The notes beneath the pieces are model-generated. The model made no database searches. It saw only the letters and a program-made list of their open reading frames with translations, and was not told the origin of the DNA. Source: an uncultured Oscillospiraceae bacterium (GTDB lineage: Bacteria; Bacillota; Clostridia; Oscillospirales; Oscillospiraceae). From it: DNA of 64,000 bases. The translations under genes were made by a program, and so were the position numbers. This document shows, piece by piece, positions 41,538 through 50,147 of the stretch. Positions within the stretch are counted from its first letter, which is position 1. Each line of letters begins with the position of its first letter. The DNA lies in the NCBI GenBank assembly GCA_949841355.1, contig CATKZP010000003.1:62001-126000 (forward strand). The letters are read 5' to 3'.

Positions 41538-42176
41538 ATGAAAAAGGATAAAATATCTTCCGCGGTGATCCGCCGGCTGCCGCGGTATTACCGGCATTTA
41601 GATGATTTGTACCGCTGCGGAACGGTGCGGATTTCCTCCAGCTCTCTGGCAAAGTCCATGGGATTGACGGCCTCTCAGATCCGCCAGGATCTGTCCTGCT
41701 TTGGCGGATTCGGCCAGCAGGGGTACGGCTATAATGTGGAGCGGCTGCGCTTTGAGGTGGCGGACATTTTGGGCATGAACCGAAACCACACGGTAGCCAT
41801 CCTCGGGGCGGGCAATCTGGGAAGGGCCTTGATGGAGAACTTTCCCTTTGCCGACAACGGCTTTCGTTTAGCGGCCGCCTTCGACGTGGACCCGGAGCTG
41901 GTGGGAAAGCAGCTCAGCGGAACCCAGGTGTACCATGTGGACGCGATGGAGGACTACTTGAAGGAAAACCCGGTGAGCGTATGCGTGCTTACCGTCCCGG
42001 CGGGAGTGGCGGAGGAGATGGCCCGGCGGGTGGCTGCCTGCGGCGTGACGGGGATCTGGAACTTCACCAACGTGGAGTTGCCCCAGCAGGACATGACCGG
42101 CGTGCGGGTGGAGGACGTCCACTTTGCCGACAGCCTGCTCACCTTAAGCTACATGATCTCTGAGGAGGCGCTATGA
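41538..42176 (+). CDS. rex: Redox-sensing transcriptional repressor Rex
   Basis: 212 residues. Rex senses the NADH/NAD+ ratio and represses fermentation and respiration genes. The N-terminal winged helix (KISSAVIRRLPRYYRHLDDL, SSSLAKSMGLTASQIRQDLS, CFGGFGQQGYGYNVERL) is highly typical. The Rossmann domain has AILGAGNLGRALMEN and the C-terminal domain-swapped helix ends DVHFADSLLTLSYMI. ATG 41538 with AAGGAA is used. It overlaps the next gene, an SLH protein, by 4 nt, an unusual partner. No clear Rex operator was found at its own promoter. Confidence 0.95.
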   Translation: MKKDKISSAVIRRLPRYYRHLDDLYRCGTVRISSSSLAKSMGLTASQIRQDLSCFGGFGQQGYGYNVERLRFEVADILGMNRNHTVAILGAGNLGRALMENFPFADNGFRLAAAFDVDPELVGKQLSGTQVYHVDAMEDYLKENPVSVCVLTVPAGVAEEMARRVAACGVTGIWNFTNVELPQQDMTGVRVEDVHFADSLLTLSYMISEEAL

Positions 42177-43216
42177 GGAAAAAGTTTTTGGCTGGAGCTC
42201 TGGCGCTGGTCATTTTGGCGGGGACAATAATGGCGGCGGGAGCCACCAGTCAGGCCCAGGCGCTGGTCTCCCAGAGCTATCTCTCCGGGATATTCTGGAA
42301 CGACTTGAAGGCCATTGTAAAGCAGGAGGTGGACCGGGATACCTCCGCGATGTATAGCGAGGCCGAGCGGCAGGCGGGTCAGACCGCCGGCGGGGGAGGC
42401 TTTACCCAGCGGGTCGGGGTAAACGGGAACGTGGTGGCCGGGAGCACCGGCTGCGGGCTGATCTGGACAGAGGGAAGTGCCCTGGTGCGCAGCGGGACAT
42501 TGGTGGACGCCACCGTGGGTGCGGAGCTGACTACAGGCGGCTGGCTGACGGTAGGTCACCGCTATTTGGCGGGGACGGATGTGTCTTTGACGGTGGCGTC
42601 GCCCTCCGCCCGGTGGATGACGGAGGGGACGTGGAGTGTGACGGCGGGGGAGCCCCTCCCGGCGGCGCTGCCCTTTACCGATGTGGCCCGGGAAGCATGG
42701 TACTATGAAAATGTCGCCTACGTGTATCAGAACGGGCTGTTCAACGGGAACAGTCCCACCCAGTTTGCGCCTGAGGATAAAATGCAGCGCTGCATGATGA
42801 CCACCGTTCTCCACCGGCTGGCGGGGAGTCCCCCGGTGGGGTACAGCCCCGTGTTCCTGGACATCCCGGATGGGGAGTGGTATACTACGGGCACCGTCTG
42901 GGCGGGCAGCGTTGGGGTGGTGTCCGGCGTGGGGGATGGGTTGTTCGATCCGTTTTCCAACGTGACCCGGCAGGAGATTGTGGTGATCCTCTATAATTAC
43001 GCGGGCAAGATGGGGTATGACGTGAGCGCGTCCGCAGAGCTGTCCAGATTTTTGGATGCGGCGGCGGTAGCGCCTTGGGGCCGCAATGCCATTTCCTGGG
43101 CCGTAGGGGTGGGAATCCTCAACGGAAGCGATGGCGCGCTGATCCCAGATGGAGACGCAAGCCGGGCCGAGGTTGCCGCCATGCTCCACCGCTTTTCAAC
43201 ATGGGTTCAAAAATAA
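42173..43216 (+). CDS. Exported protein with S-layer homology (SLH) domains
   Basis: 347 residues. A signal peptide (MRKKFLAGALALVILAGTIM, cleavage near AAGATSQA) precedes an ~130-residue domain of unknown function with beta-rich segments (GSTGCGLIWTEGSALVRSGT). Three SLH repeats follow (about residues 163-225, FTDVAREAWYYENVAYVYQN; 226-285, FLDIPDGEWYTTGTVWAGSV; 290-347, AAVAPWGRNAISWAVGVGIL). SLH domains bind secondary wall polymers, so the protein is probably attached to the cell wall. It starts inside the rex stop (ATGA), implying co-translation with a redox regulator. Confidence 0.9.
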   Translation: MRKKFLAGALALVILAGTIMAAGATSQAQALVSQSYLSGIFWNDLKAIVKQEVDRDTSAMYSEAERQAGQTAGGGGFTQRVGVNGNVVAGSTGCGLIWTEGSALVRSGTLVDATVGAELTTGGWLTVGHRYLAGTDVSLTVASPSARWMTEGTWSVTAGEPLPAALPFTDVAREAWYYENVAYVYQNGLFNGNSPTQFAPEDKMQRCMMTTVLHRLAGSPPVGYSPVFLDIPDGEWYTTGTVWAGSVGVVSGVGDGLFDPFSNVTRQEIVVILYNYAGKMGYDVSASAELSRFLDAAAVAPWGRNAISWAVGVGILNGSDGALIPDGDASRAEVAAMLHRFSTWVQK

Positions 43217-43219
43217 AGG

Positions 43220-43256
43220 AAAATGGGGCTGAATAATGGCAGTTCAGCCCCATTTT
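43220..43256 (+). terminator. Intrinsic terminator after the rex-SLH operon
   Basis: 14-bp stem AAAATGGGGCTGAA (43220-43233) with its complement (43243-43256), 9-nt loop, T-run. Confidence 0.9.
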
Positions 43257-43296
43257 TGCCCCTAAAAAATTTTTTCGGAAAAATTGAAAAAATAGC

Positions 43297-43325
43297 TTGC
43301 ATTTTCCAGAGCAATGTGTTATTAT
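43297..43325 (+). promoter_or_regulatory. SigA promoter for tRNA-Arg
   Basis: TTGCAT (43297-43302), 17 nt, TATTAT (43320-43325), 22 nt before the tRNA. Confidence 0.75.
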
Positions 43326-43347
43326 GACTAAGCTGTAAAGAACAGAT

Positions 43348-43424
43348 GCGGCTGTAGCTCAGCTGGATAGAGTGTTTGGCTACGAACCAAAAGGTCGGGG
43401 GTTCGAGTCCCTCCAGCCGTACCA
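43348..43424 (+). tRNA. tRNA-Arg (anticodon ACG)
   Basis: A 77-nt cloverleaf: acceptor GCGGCTG with CAGCCGT, D arm GCTCAGCTGGATAGAGT, anticodon stem TTTGG/CCAAA with loop CTACGAA, five-base variable region, T arm GGGGG-TTCGAGT-CCCTC, and an encoded CCA end. The anticodon ACG (read as ICG) decodes CGU/CGC/CGA arginine codons. The first pair of the acceptor stem is G1-U72 rather than G-C. It is a single tRNA with its own promoter and terminator. Confidence 0.96.
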
Positions 43425-43461
43425 AAAGTGGAAGGCACCTAAACGGGTGCCTTCCACTTTT
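43424..43461 (+). terminator. Intrinsic terminator after tRNA-Arg
   Basis: 16-bp stem AAAAGTGGAAGGCACC (43424-43439) with its complement (43446-43461), 6-nt loop, T-run. The left arm begins at the last base of the tRNA CCA end. Confidence 0.93.
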
Positions 43462-43611
43462 TTGCTTGCCCTGACTGAATTTCTGGTGCGGGAAGGTATG
43501 GGTTGAACGCCGGTCATTTGGAAGAACCTGCCGTTTTTTGTCTCTCGTACCTGGAAAATTGCGTTAGGGCAGTGATTTTCCGTAGAATTTGAAAATTTTT
43601 GAGAAAAAAGG

Positions 43612-43640
43612 TTGCGCGGACAGAGAGAAAAGGGTATAAT
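43612..43640 (+). promoter_or_regulatory. SigA promoter for the CarD-family gene
   Basis: TTGCGC (43612-43617), 17 nt, consensus TATAAT (43635-43640), about 38 nt before TTG 43678. The preceding 43462-43611 stretch is AT-rich and holds nothing recognisable. Confidence 0.7.
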
Positions 43641-43677
43641 ATTTTTGGAAAAGTATACGTATTTTGGGGGTGAGACA

Positions 43678-44157
43678 TTGTACCAGATCGGAGACAAAGT
43701 AGTTCATCCTATGCATGGGGCGGGGGTCATCGACTCCGTTGTGCAGCGCAAGGTATCTGGGCAGGTCCAGGAATTCTATCTGCTCAAGCTGTCTGTGGGG
43801 AATATGGTGGTAATGGTGCCCACGGATAATACGGGGGAGATCGGGATGCGCCCCGTGGTGTCCGGCGCGAAGGCGGAGGAGTTAATGTCTGAGATGGAGG
43901 ACATCGAGGTGGACATGACCCAGAACTGGAACCGCCGGTACCGAGAGAACATGGTTCGGCTCAAAAGCGGCGATCTGCTGGAGGTGGCCCGGGTGGTGAA
44001 GGGGCTGCTGCGGCGGGACAGCCAGCGCGGATTGTCCAACGGAGAGCGGAAAATGCTCCACACGGCCAAGCAGATTCTAATTTCTGAGCTGGTACTGGCT
44101 CAGAGTCTGCCCTATGAAACAGTGGAAAGCAGCATCAATAGCCTGTTGAGCCATTAG
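43678..44157 (+). CDS. CarD/CdnL-family RNA polymerase-binding regulator
   Basis: 159 residues from TTG 43678, chosen because GGGGGTGAG is well placed and the product then begins YQIGDKVVHPMHGAGVIDSV, the canonical CarD N terminus. The N-terminal Tudor-like RNA-polymerase-interacting domain (about residues 1-60) binds the beta subunit. The helical C-terminal domain (RYRENMVRLKSGDLLEVARV, SNGERKMLHTAKQILISELV) contacts promoter DNA. Members stabilise open complexes, often at rRNA promoters. In Firmicutes carD commonly lies before ispD-ispF, as here. Confidence 0.92.
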   Translation: MYQIGDKVVHPMHGAGVIDSVVQRKVSGQVQEFYLLKLSVGNMVVMVPTDNTGEIGMRPVVSGAKAEELMSEMEDIEVDMTQNWNRRYRENMVRLKSGDLLEVARVVKGLLRRDSQRGLSNGERKMLHTAKQILISELVLAQSLPYETVESSINSLLSH

Positions 44158-44160
44158 CAG

Positions 44161-44209
44161 GAGGGGCCGGAAGGCTCCTTTTTGCGCAGCGTATGCCCGC
44201 CGCAGGCGG
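44161..44209 (+). terminator. Two short hairpins after the CarD gene
   Basis: An imperfect hairpin (AGGAGGGGCC/GGCTCCT, 44160-44181) with a T-run, then a perfect 7-bp hairpin GCCCGCC/GGCGGGC (44193-44209). Probably a weak terminator before ispD. Confidence 0.45.
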
Positions 44210-44239
44210 GCGCAGAGGAATGGAGTTTGTGAGGACGAC

Positions 44240-44959
44240 ATGGGACTGTTTCGCAGAAGAAAAAAGGATGCCGGGCCCGTCTGCTCGGCGGTGGTGGTGG
44301 CCGCGGGCGGCTCGACCCGGATGGGCTTTGATAAGGTGCTGGCGGAGGTGGGCGGCCGGCCTGTGATTGTGCGCTCCCTTCAGAGCTTTCAGCAGGCCCC
44401 CAGCGTGACGGAAGTGGTGGTGGTCACTCGGGAGGACTTGGTTCCGGCAATCGCCCGGCTGTGTCAGGACTTCGGGCTGACCAAGGTGACGAAAGTGATC
44501 CGGGGCGGGGAGAGCCGCACACACTCCGCCCGGCTGGGCACGCTGGAATGCAGCCGCAACGCCCCCCTCATCGCCATCCATGACGGAGCGCGGCCCTTTG
44601 TCAGCATTCAGGTGATTGAGGATGCCATTGCTCAGGCGGCGGTGAACGGTGCGGCGGCCCCCGCCGTGCCGGTGAAGGACACCGTTAAGACGGCCCGGGA
44701 CGGTCTGGTGGAGCGCACTTTGGACCGTTCGGAGCTGTATGCTGTCCAGACTCCCCAGGTATTTGACGGAGATCTGATCCGGGCGGCGCTGCAAAAGGCG
44801 CTGGACGACGGAGTGCCGCTCACCGACGACTGCGCCGCCGTGGAGCGGCTGGGGATGAAGGTGGTGCTCATTCCTGGGGATGAGCGGAACATCAAGCTCA
44901 CCACCCCCACCGATCTGCTCATTGGTGAGGTGCTGTCCGAGGAGGTGCCGGCGCTGTGA
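44240..44959 (+). CDS. ispD: 2-C-methyl-D-erythritol 4-phosphate cytidylyltransferase
   Basis: 239 residues. It makes CDP-methylerythritol, step three of the MEP isoprenoid pathway. The CTP-binding start [20 protein letters not shown] is preceded by an unusual basic leader ([13 protein letters not shown]). Other blocks are [33 protein letters not shown] and [12 protein letters not shown]. The ispF GTG start overlaps its stop by 4 nt. With ispH at 24515, three MEP genes are in the window. Confidence 0.96.
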   Translation: MGLFRRRKKDAGPVCSAVVVAAGGSTRMGFDKVLAEVGGRPVIVRSLQSFQQAPSVTEVVVVTREDLVPAIARLCQDFGLTKVTKVIRGGESRTHSARLGTLECSRNAPLIAIHDGARPFVSIQVIEDAIAQAAVNGAAAPAVPVKDTVKTARDGLVERTLDRSELYAVQTPQVFDGDLIRAALQKALDDGVPLTDDCAAVERLGMKVVLIPGDERNIKLTTPTDLLIGEVLSEEVPAL

Positions 44960-45429
44960 GGATCGGGCATGGCTACGACGTCCACCGTCTGGTGGAGGGG
45001 CGAAAGCTCATCTTGGGCGGGGTGGATATCCCCTTTGAAAAGGGGCTGTTGGGCCACTCCGACGCCGATGTGCTCACACACGCCGTCATGGACGCGCTGC
45101 TGGGGGCGGCGGCGCTGGGGGACATCGGCAAGCTGTTCCCGGACAGCGACCCCGCCTACGAGGGGGCGGACAGCCTTGCTTTGCTGGGGCGGGTGGTCCA
45201 GGCGCTGGATGAAAACGGCTACAGGACCGGCAACGTAGACGCCACGGTACTGGCCCAGCGGCCCAAGCTGGCCCCTCACATTCCCCTGATGCGGCAGCGG
45301 CTGGCCGCCGCCATGGGGGTGGACCCCGACCGGGTGAGCGTCAAAGCCACCACAGAGGAAGGGCTGGGCTTTACCGGCAGCGGGGAGGGCATCGCCGCCC
45401 ATGCGGTGGCGCTCATTGAGGAAAAGTGA
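44956..45429 (+). CDS. ispF: 2-C-methyl-D-erythritol 2,4-cyclodiphosphate synthase
   Basis: 157 residues from GTG 44956. It cyclises CDP-ME 2-phosphate to MEcPP in the MEP pathway. The zinc-binding start [20 protein letters not shown] (Asp and His ligands), [20 protein letters not shown] and the C-terminal [20 protein letters not shown] are all family signatures. Family length. It is translationally coupled to ispD. Confidence 0.97.
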   Translation: MRIGHGYDVHRLVEGRKLILGGVDIPFEKGLLGHSDADVLTHAVMDALLGAAALGDIGKLFPDSDPAYEGADSLALLGRVVQALDENGYRTGNVDATVLAQRPKLAPHIPLMRQRLAAAMGVDPDRVSVKATTEEGLGFTGSGEGIAAHAVALIEEK

Positions 45430-45526
45430 ATGCAGTCACACGCGCTCCTTTCAAGGAATATGATGGCCTTGAGAGGGGCGCTTTTTCGCGCCTCTCCACC
45501 AAACAGGGGAAAGGAATGGTGGGCCA

Positions 45527-45781
45527 ATGGTCTATTATCTCATCATCTGCCGCTCGCTCACCTATGCCCAGCGGACGGCCCAGGTGCTGGAGCGAGTGGG
45601 GATTCCCGGCTGGGTCCAGCGCTCGCCCAAGCTCATCTCCAAAGAGGGGTGCGGCTATTGCGTGCGCATCCCGGAGCGGCGGCTCACCGACGCGCTGACG
45701 GTGCTGCGCCGGGAGGGCATGTCCCCCAAGCAGGTGTTCCTCCAGACGGCGGAAGGGGAGTACAGCGAGGTGAAGTCATGA
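45527..45781 (+). CDS. DUF3343 small protein (putative Se/S carrier-like)
   Basis: 84 residues. YYLIICRSLTYAQRTAQVLE, then a CGYC pair (Cys42, Cys45) in ISKEGCGYCVRIPERRLTDA, matches DUF3343, annotated as a putative selenium or sulfur carrier of Clostridia. It overlaps the following cysteine desulfurase by 4 nt, the usual pairing, so it may accept persulfide sulfur or selenium from it. The 97-nt gap upstream contains only a hairpin (GAGAGGGGCGC/GCGCCTCTC with a five-T loop) and no clear promoter. Confidence 0.85.
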   Translation: MVYYLIICRSLTYAQRTAQVLERVGIPGWVQRSPKLISKEGCGYCVRIPERRLTDALTVLRREGMSPKQVFLQTAEGEYSEVKS

Positions 45782-46908
45782 TCTATCTGGACAGCGCGGC
45801 CACCACGCTGGAAAAGCCCGGGGCGGTGCCCCGGGCGTCCGCCTGGGCCATGACCCATCTGGCCAGCCCGGGCCGGGGGGGCCATGCCCCGGGCATGGGG
45901 GCGGCGAAGCTGATGTACGACATGCGGGAGCGGGCCGCCCGGCTGTTCCATGTGGGCGACCCGGAGCGGGTGGTGCTCACGCAAAACGCCACCCATGGGC
46001 TGAACATCGCCATCCGGTCCCTGGTGGGACCGGGGGGGACGGCGGTGATCTCCGGCTATGAGCACAACGCCGTCACCCGGCCGCTTTATGCCATACCCGA
46101 TGTGAAGGTGAGGGTGGCCGCGGGGCCGCTGTTCGACCCGGACGGGGTATATGCCGCCTTTGAGCGGGAGGTCGCGGCCGGTGTGGATGCGGTGATCTGC
46201 AACCACGTATCCAATGTGTTCGGCTTCATTCAGCCGGTGGAGCGTATTGCCCAGCTGTGCCGGGAGCGGGGGGTGCCCCTCATTGTGGACGCGTCTCAGT
46301 CCGCCGGGGTGCTCAGCGTGGACCTGGAGGGCTGGGGGGCGGCATTTATCGCCATGCCGGGCCACAAGGGGCTGTATGGGCCCCAGGGCACCGGGCTGCT
46401 GCTATGCGGCGGGGACGCCCAGCCTCTGCTCTACGGCGGAACGGGCAGCCTGTCACAGCGGCAGGAGATGCCCGATTTTCTTCCCGACCGGCTGGAAGCG
46501 GGCACCCACAACGTATGCGGCGCGGCGGGCCTGCTGGAGGGGATGAAATTTGTCAGCCGGACGGGCGCCGGGCGCATTCACCGCCATGAGCAGACACTGG
46601 CCAAGCGAATGATGGACATTCTAGGGCGCTGCCCCGGAGTCACTGTGTTCCGGGGCGGCCCGGGCTGTCAAAGCGGCCTGTGCTCCATCATTGTGGACGG
46701 CATGGACTGCGAGGAGGCGGGAGAGGCGCTGGCGCGCCAGGGCATCGCGGTGCGCGCCGGCCTGCACTGCGCCCCGCTGGCCCACAGTACGGCGGGCACG
46801 CTGGACATGGGCACCATCCGGCTCAGCTTTTCCGCCTTCAACCGCTCAGATCAGGCGGATCGGGCGGCGGCGGTCATTAAAGAGCTGGCCGGAAGGACCG
46901 GAAAGTAG
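45778..46908 (+). CDS. Cysteine desulfurase-type class V aminotransferase
   Basis: 376 residues. A PLP enzyme that removes sulfur from cysteine as a protein persulfide. The start is MIYLDSAATTLEKPGAVPRA. The PLP-binding lysine is Lys197 in MPGHKGLYGPQGTG and the persulfide cysteine is Cys331 in RAGLHCAPLAHSTAG, placed as in the SufS/CsdA-like group associated with DUF3343. No iscU or suf scaffold is adjacent, so its sulfur or selenium probably goes to the DUF3343 protein or to another pathway. ATGA overlap with DUF3343; strong terminator after the stop. Confidence 0.93.
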   Translation: MIYLDSAATTLEKPGAVPRASAWAMTHLASPGRGGHAPGMGAAKLMYDMRERAARLFHVGDPERVVLTQNATHGLNIAIRSLVGPGGTAVISGYEHNAVTRPLYAIPDVKVRVAAGPLFDPDGVYAAFEREVAAGVDAVICNHVSNVFGFIQPVERIAQLCRERGVPLIVDASQSAGVLSVDLEGWGAAFIAMPGHKGLYGPQGTGLLLCGGDAQPLLYGGTGSLSQRQEMPDFLPDRLEAGTHNVCGAAGLLEGMKFVSRTGAGRIHRHEQTLAKRMMDILGRCPGVTVFRGGPGCQSGLCSIIVDGMDCEEAGEALARQGIAVRAGLHCAPLAHSTAGTLDMGTIRLSFSAFNRSDQADRAAAVIKELAGRTGK

Positions 46909-46911
46909 GGG

Positions 46912-46941
46912 AAAGGGACGCGGCGCGGACCGCGTCCCTTT
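46912..46941 (+). terminator. Intrinsic terminator after the cysteine desulfurase
   Basis: 12-bp stem AAAGGGACGCGG (46912-46923) with its complement (46930-46941), 6-nt loop, T-run. Confidence 0.9.
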
Positions 46942-46993
46942 TTGCGCGCTGGTGGCCGGGGCGTGAATTTTCTCTGAATTCTCTTTGAATTAC

Positions 46994-47022
46994 TTGCCAA
47001 CGCCGGAGAGATAAGCTATAAT
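46994..47022 (+). promoter_or_regulatory. SigA promoter for the cdaA operon
   Basis: TTGCCA (46994-46999), 17 nt, consensus TATAAT (47017-47022), about 65 nt before ATG 47088. Confidence 0.8.
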
Positions 47023-47087
47023 ATTCAAAATGCCGCAGTGCGGCAATCCGCCGTATACGGTTTCGGGGAGGAAAGGAGTGGGCGCTT

Positions 47088-47984
47088 ATGGAAACCATTT
47101 TGCAGACGCTGCAGATGGTGCCGGAGTATCTCAGGCTCATCGGCCTCACCGACTTGCTGGACATGGCCATCATTGCGTTCGGCATCTATCATCTGTTCCG
47201 CTTTGTGCGGCGCAGCCGGTCCGGACAGGTGGTCAAGGCCATCATATTCATCGTGGCGGCCATGGCGCTGGCCAACGAGTACGTGCTGAATCTGCGTGTC
47301 ACCCGTACGGTGCTGAACAATGTGGTGGAGCTGGGCGTCATCGCTCTGATCATCCTCTTCCAGCCTGAGCTGCGCCGGTTTCTGGAGCAGATGGGCAGCG
47401 GCAAGCTCAAGGAGCTGTTTGTGGCGGAGAGCTACAGCAACGATCTGGAGACCGCCATCAAGGAGACGGTGGAGGCCTATGCGGCTCTGTCCAAGGACCG
47501 GGTTGGGGCGCTGATGGTGTTTGAGCGGCGCACCCTGCTGGACGATGTGCTGAAAACAGGTACGGGCCTGGATTGCCAGGTGTCCGCTGAGCTTTTGAAA
47601 AACCTGTTCTGGAACAAAGCGCCTCTGCATGACGGGGCGGTTATCGTCCGGGGCGGGCGTATCGTGGGGGCGGGATGTATGCTCCCCCTGTCGGGCAATG
47701 TGAATTTAAGCCGGGATCTGGGAATGCGCCACCGGGCCGGGATTGGCGTGAGTGAAAACTCGGACGCGGTGGTGGCCATCGTGTCCGAAGAGACGGGTTC
47801 CATTTCGGTGGCCATCAACGGGATGCTCAAGCGGCACCTGTCGCCGGAGACATTGGAGCGGCTGCTGCGTCTGGAGCTGATGCCGGCGGCCCAGGAGGAA
47901 GGCAAGGCCACCGCCGCCGCCCGGATCTCCAGCGTATTCAAGGGCATCAAGGGAGATAATTCCAATGGGAAAGAAGATTCTTGA
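47088..47984 (+). CDS. cdaA: Diadenylate cyclase CdaA
   Basis: 298 residues. It makes the second messenger c-di-AMP, which controls potassium and osmolyte transport. Three N-terminal membrane helices (about residues 15-85) precede the DisA_N catalytic domain with the DGA motif (Asp182-Ala184, APLHDGAVIVRGGRIVGAG) and RHR (214-216, LGMRHRAGIGVSENSDAVVA). It heads a long operon and overlaps cdaR by 20 nt. The usual third gene glmM is not next to cdaR here. Confidence 0.96.
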   Translation: METILQTLQMVPEYLRLIGLTDLLDMAIIAFGIYHLFRFVRRSRSGQVVKAIIFIVAAMALANEYVLNLRVTRTVLNNVVELGVIALIILFQPELRRFLEQMGSGKLKELFVAESYSNDLETAIKETVEAYAALSKDRVGALMVFERRTLLDDVLKTGTGLDCQVSAELLKNLFWNKAPLHDGAVIVRGGRIVGAGCMLPLSGNVNLSRDLGMRHRAGIGVSENSDAVVAIVSEETGSISVAINGMLKRHLSPETLERLLRLELMPAAQEEGKATAAARISSVFKGIKGDNSNGKEDS

Positions 47985-49272
47985 CAGCAAGTTATTATAT
48001 ATGGTGCTGTCCATCCTGCTGGCTTTCGCGGCCTGGCTGTTTGTGACCTCCAAGGATGGGACTAAGGACAGTGCGAACTTCACCAACCTCCCCGTGGAGT
48101 TTGTGGGGGAGGATATTTTGGAGGAGCAGGGCCTGATGATCGCAAACCGGGATGTCAGGGCCAATATCACCGTCCGGGCGGAGCCCATGGTGCTGGCCAT
48201 CCTGAAGAGCGACCAGCCCAGGCTGGTGGCCACTGTGAGCAGCATCAAGTCGGAGGGCACCCATGGCGTGAACTACAAGGTGCAGCTGCCCGCTGACGTC
48301 AGGGAGTCGGATGTGGAGATCATCTACAGCGGACGCGGCGGCTTGGGCGGCAGCGTGGTGAACGTGGATGTGGCCCGGTTCCTCAGCCGCGTGGTGGAGA
48401 TCCGAGGCGAGTGGAGGGGCACGGTGGCCGAGGGCTATCTGGCCGGGGATACGGAGGACTTCCGATTCAGCCCGGGGGAGCTGACTGTCAGCGGCCGTGC
48501 GGATCAGGTCAATCAGGTGGCCTACGCCAAGGTCATCGTCACCGGGGAGAATCAGGCCGAGAGCGTGGGCGATGATTTCCCCTTCCAGCTCATCGGAGCC
48601 AGCGGTGATCCGCTGGAGGGGCTGGACGTGAGCTGTGACGTGGATACGATTTACACGGTGTTTCCCATCCGGGCTACGGCGGAGATTCCCTTAAAGGTGA
48701 ACGTGATCCCGGGCGGCGGGCTGAGCGAAAACGATGTACGCCTCAAGCTCAGCGACAAAACTATCACAGTGGCGGGCAGCAGGGAGGCCGTGGATGCCCT
48801 GGTGGGCGAAGGCGATCTGATTCTGGGCACTGTGGATCTGGCTGAGCTGGAGGATAACGTGGCCCAGAACGGAGGAGAATTGCCACCGTTCCCCATCCCC
48901 CTGGCCGACGAATTGGAGAACCTCAGCGGCATTACCGAGGTGACCGCTACTCTCAGCGTGCATAAGCAGGTGGAGACCCGTACGTTCCAAGTGACCAGCC
49001 GCATCAGCACCATCAACGCTCCCGAGGGCTGGACGCCCACCATCATCACCCAGGTCCTTCCGGTGCGGGTGCGGGGACCGGTGAATATGCTGGACGAGCT
49101 CAGCGAGGAGAACATCCGGGTGGTAGCGGACCTGAAAGACATCAACCAGGCCTCCGGGCGGTATACCGTGTCCGCCACCATTTATCTGGACAGCGCTGGC
49201 ACTGTGAGCGATATTGGTGTGGTGGCGCCAAAGACATATACCATCGCGGTCTCGCTGGCCCAGGACGACTGA
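47965..49272 (+). CDS. cdaR: CdaA regulatory protein CdaR (YbbR domains)
   Basis: 435 residues. One N-terminal membrane helix (about 10-27, LYMVLSILLAFAAWLFVTS) anchors an extracellular chain of four YbbR repeats (units near residues 45-125, 140-215, 230-310 and 330-420). CdaR binds CdaA and modulates c-di-AMP synthesis, possibly sensing the cell wall. Overlap with cdaA indicates coupling; its stop shares a base with the next start (TGATG). Confidence 0.93.
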   Translation: MGKKILDSKLLYMVLSILLAFAAWLFVTSKDGTKDSANFTNLPVEFVGEDILEEQGLMIANRDVRANITVRAEPMVLAILKSDQPRLVATVSSIKSEGTHGVNYKVQLPADVRESDVEIIYSGRGGLGGSVVNVDVARFLSRVVEIRGEWRGTVAEGYLAGDTEDFRFSPGELTVSGRADQVNQVAYAKVIVTGENQAESVGDDFPFQLIGASGDPLEGLDVSCDVDTIYTVFPIRATAEIPLKVNVIPGGGLSENDVRLKLSDKTITVAGSREAVDALVGEGDLILGTVDLAELEDNVAQNGGELPPFPIPLADELENLSGITEVTATLSVHKQVETRTFQVTSRISTINAPEGWTPTIITQVLPVRVRGPVNMLDELSEENIRVVADLKDINQASGRYTVSATIYLDSAGTVSDIGVVAPKTYTIAVSLAQDD

Positions 49273-50147
49273 TGTTCGGTTATATCCGTCCCGCCCTGGA
49301 CCGGCTGGACCAGGAGCAGAAGGACGCCTACCAAAGCGCTTATTGTGGACTGTGCCATGCCTTGGGAAGGCGGCACGGCTGGCTGGCGCGGATGACGCTG
49401 CAATACGACTTTACCTTTCTGGCCATTGTGCTGACGGCAGGTGGGAGCGAGGGGGAGGAGCGGCTGTGCCGCCGCTGCCCGGTACACCCCTTTCGCAAAC
49501 CGCGGGCCTGTCTGACCGGCGAGCGGATGGACGCCGCCGCAGATCAGAGCATGATCCTCACCTGGCACAAGCTGTCCGACGATGTGAAGGACCACGGTTT
49601 TTTTGCGGGACTGCCCTTTCGGGCGGTGCGGCGGCTGTTTGGCCGGGCGTACCGCCGGGCGGCGGCGGCCCAGCCGGATTTTGACGCCGAAACCCGGCTG
49701 GGGCTGGCCCTCTTGGAGGAGCTGGAACGAGTGCGCTCGCCCCAGCTGGACCGGGCGGCGGACGCTTTCGCCAAAATCCTGGCCTGTGCCGCCCAGGCCG
49801 TTTCCGGAGAGGGGGCCAGGCGGGCGCTGGGGCAGCTGCTCTACCACCTGGGCCGGTGGATTTATCTGATGGACGCCTGGGACGATTTGGACGATGACAG
49901 GCGCAAGGGGCGTTATAACCCGCTGGACGCCCGCTTTCAGGGTCAAGCCCGGGAAAACCGGGACTATTTGGACACCACTTCCACCCACTCTCTGCGTTTG
50001 GCGGGGGCCGCGGCGGAGCTGCTGGAGCTGGGCGAGTGGACTCCCATCGTGGAAAATATCCTGTATACCGCTCTGCCCGCTGTGCAGAGCGCCGTGCTGG
50101 ACGGCAGATGGAAAGAAATGAGAGATAATAAGGAGAAAACCAAATGA
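49272..50147 (+). CDS. DUF5685 family protein
   Basis: 291 residues. The start [20 protein letters not shown] leads into a YCGLCHALG cysteine pair (Cys25, Cys28), and two more cysteines lie in [11 protein letters not shown], so a metal site is possible. The rest is helical with an Arg/Ala-rich middle and [19 protein letters not shown]. This pattern fits DUF5685, a Clostridial family of unknown function commonly followed by a J-domain protein, as here. Located in the cytosol by prediction (no signal). It overlaps its neighbours by 1 and 4 nt. Confidence 0.85.
   Translation: MFGYIRPALDRLDQEQKDAYQSAYCGLCHALGRRHGWLARMTLQYDFTFLAIVLTAGGSEGEERLCRRCPVHPFRKPRACLTGERMDAAADQSMILTWHKLSDDVKDHGFFAGLPFRAVRRLFGRAYRRAAAAQPDFDAETRLGLALLEELERVRSPQLDRAADAFAKILACAAQAVSGEGARRALGQLLYHLGRWIYLMDAWDDLDDDRRKGRYNPLDARFQGQARENRDYLDTTSTHSLRLAGAAAELLELGEWTPIVENILYTALPAVQSAVLDGRWKEMRDNKEKTK

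Noticed and set aside
45430-45777. N-terminal extension of the cysteine desulfurase
   Set aside because: The upstream reading overlaps the DUF3343 gene in another frame, and the enzyme's canonical start MIYLDSAATT is at 45778 with an ATGA overlap.
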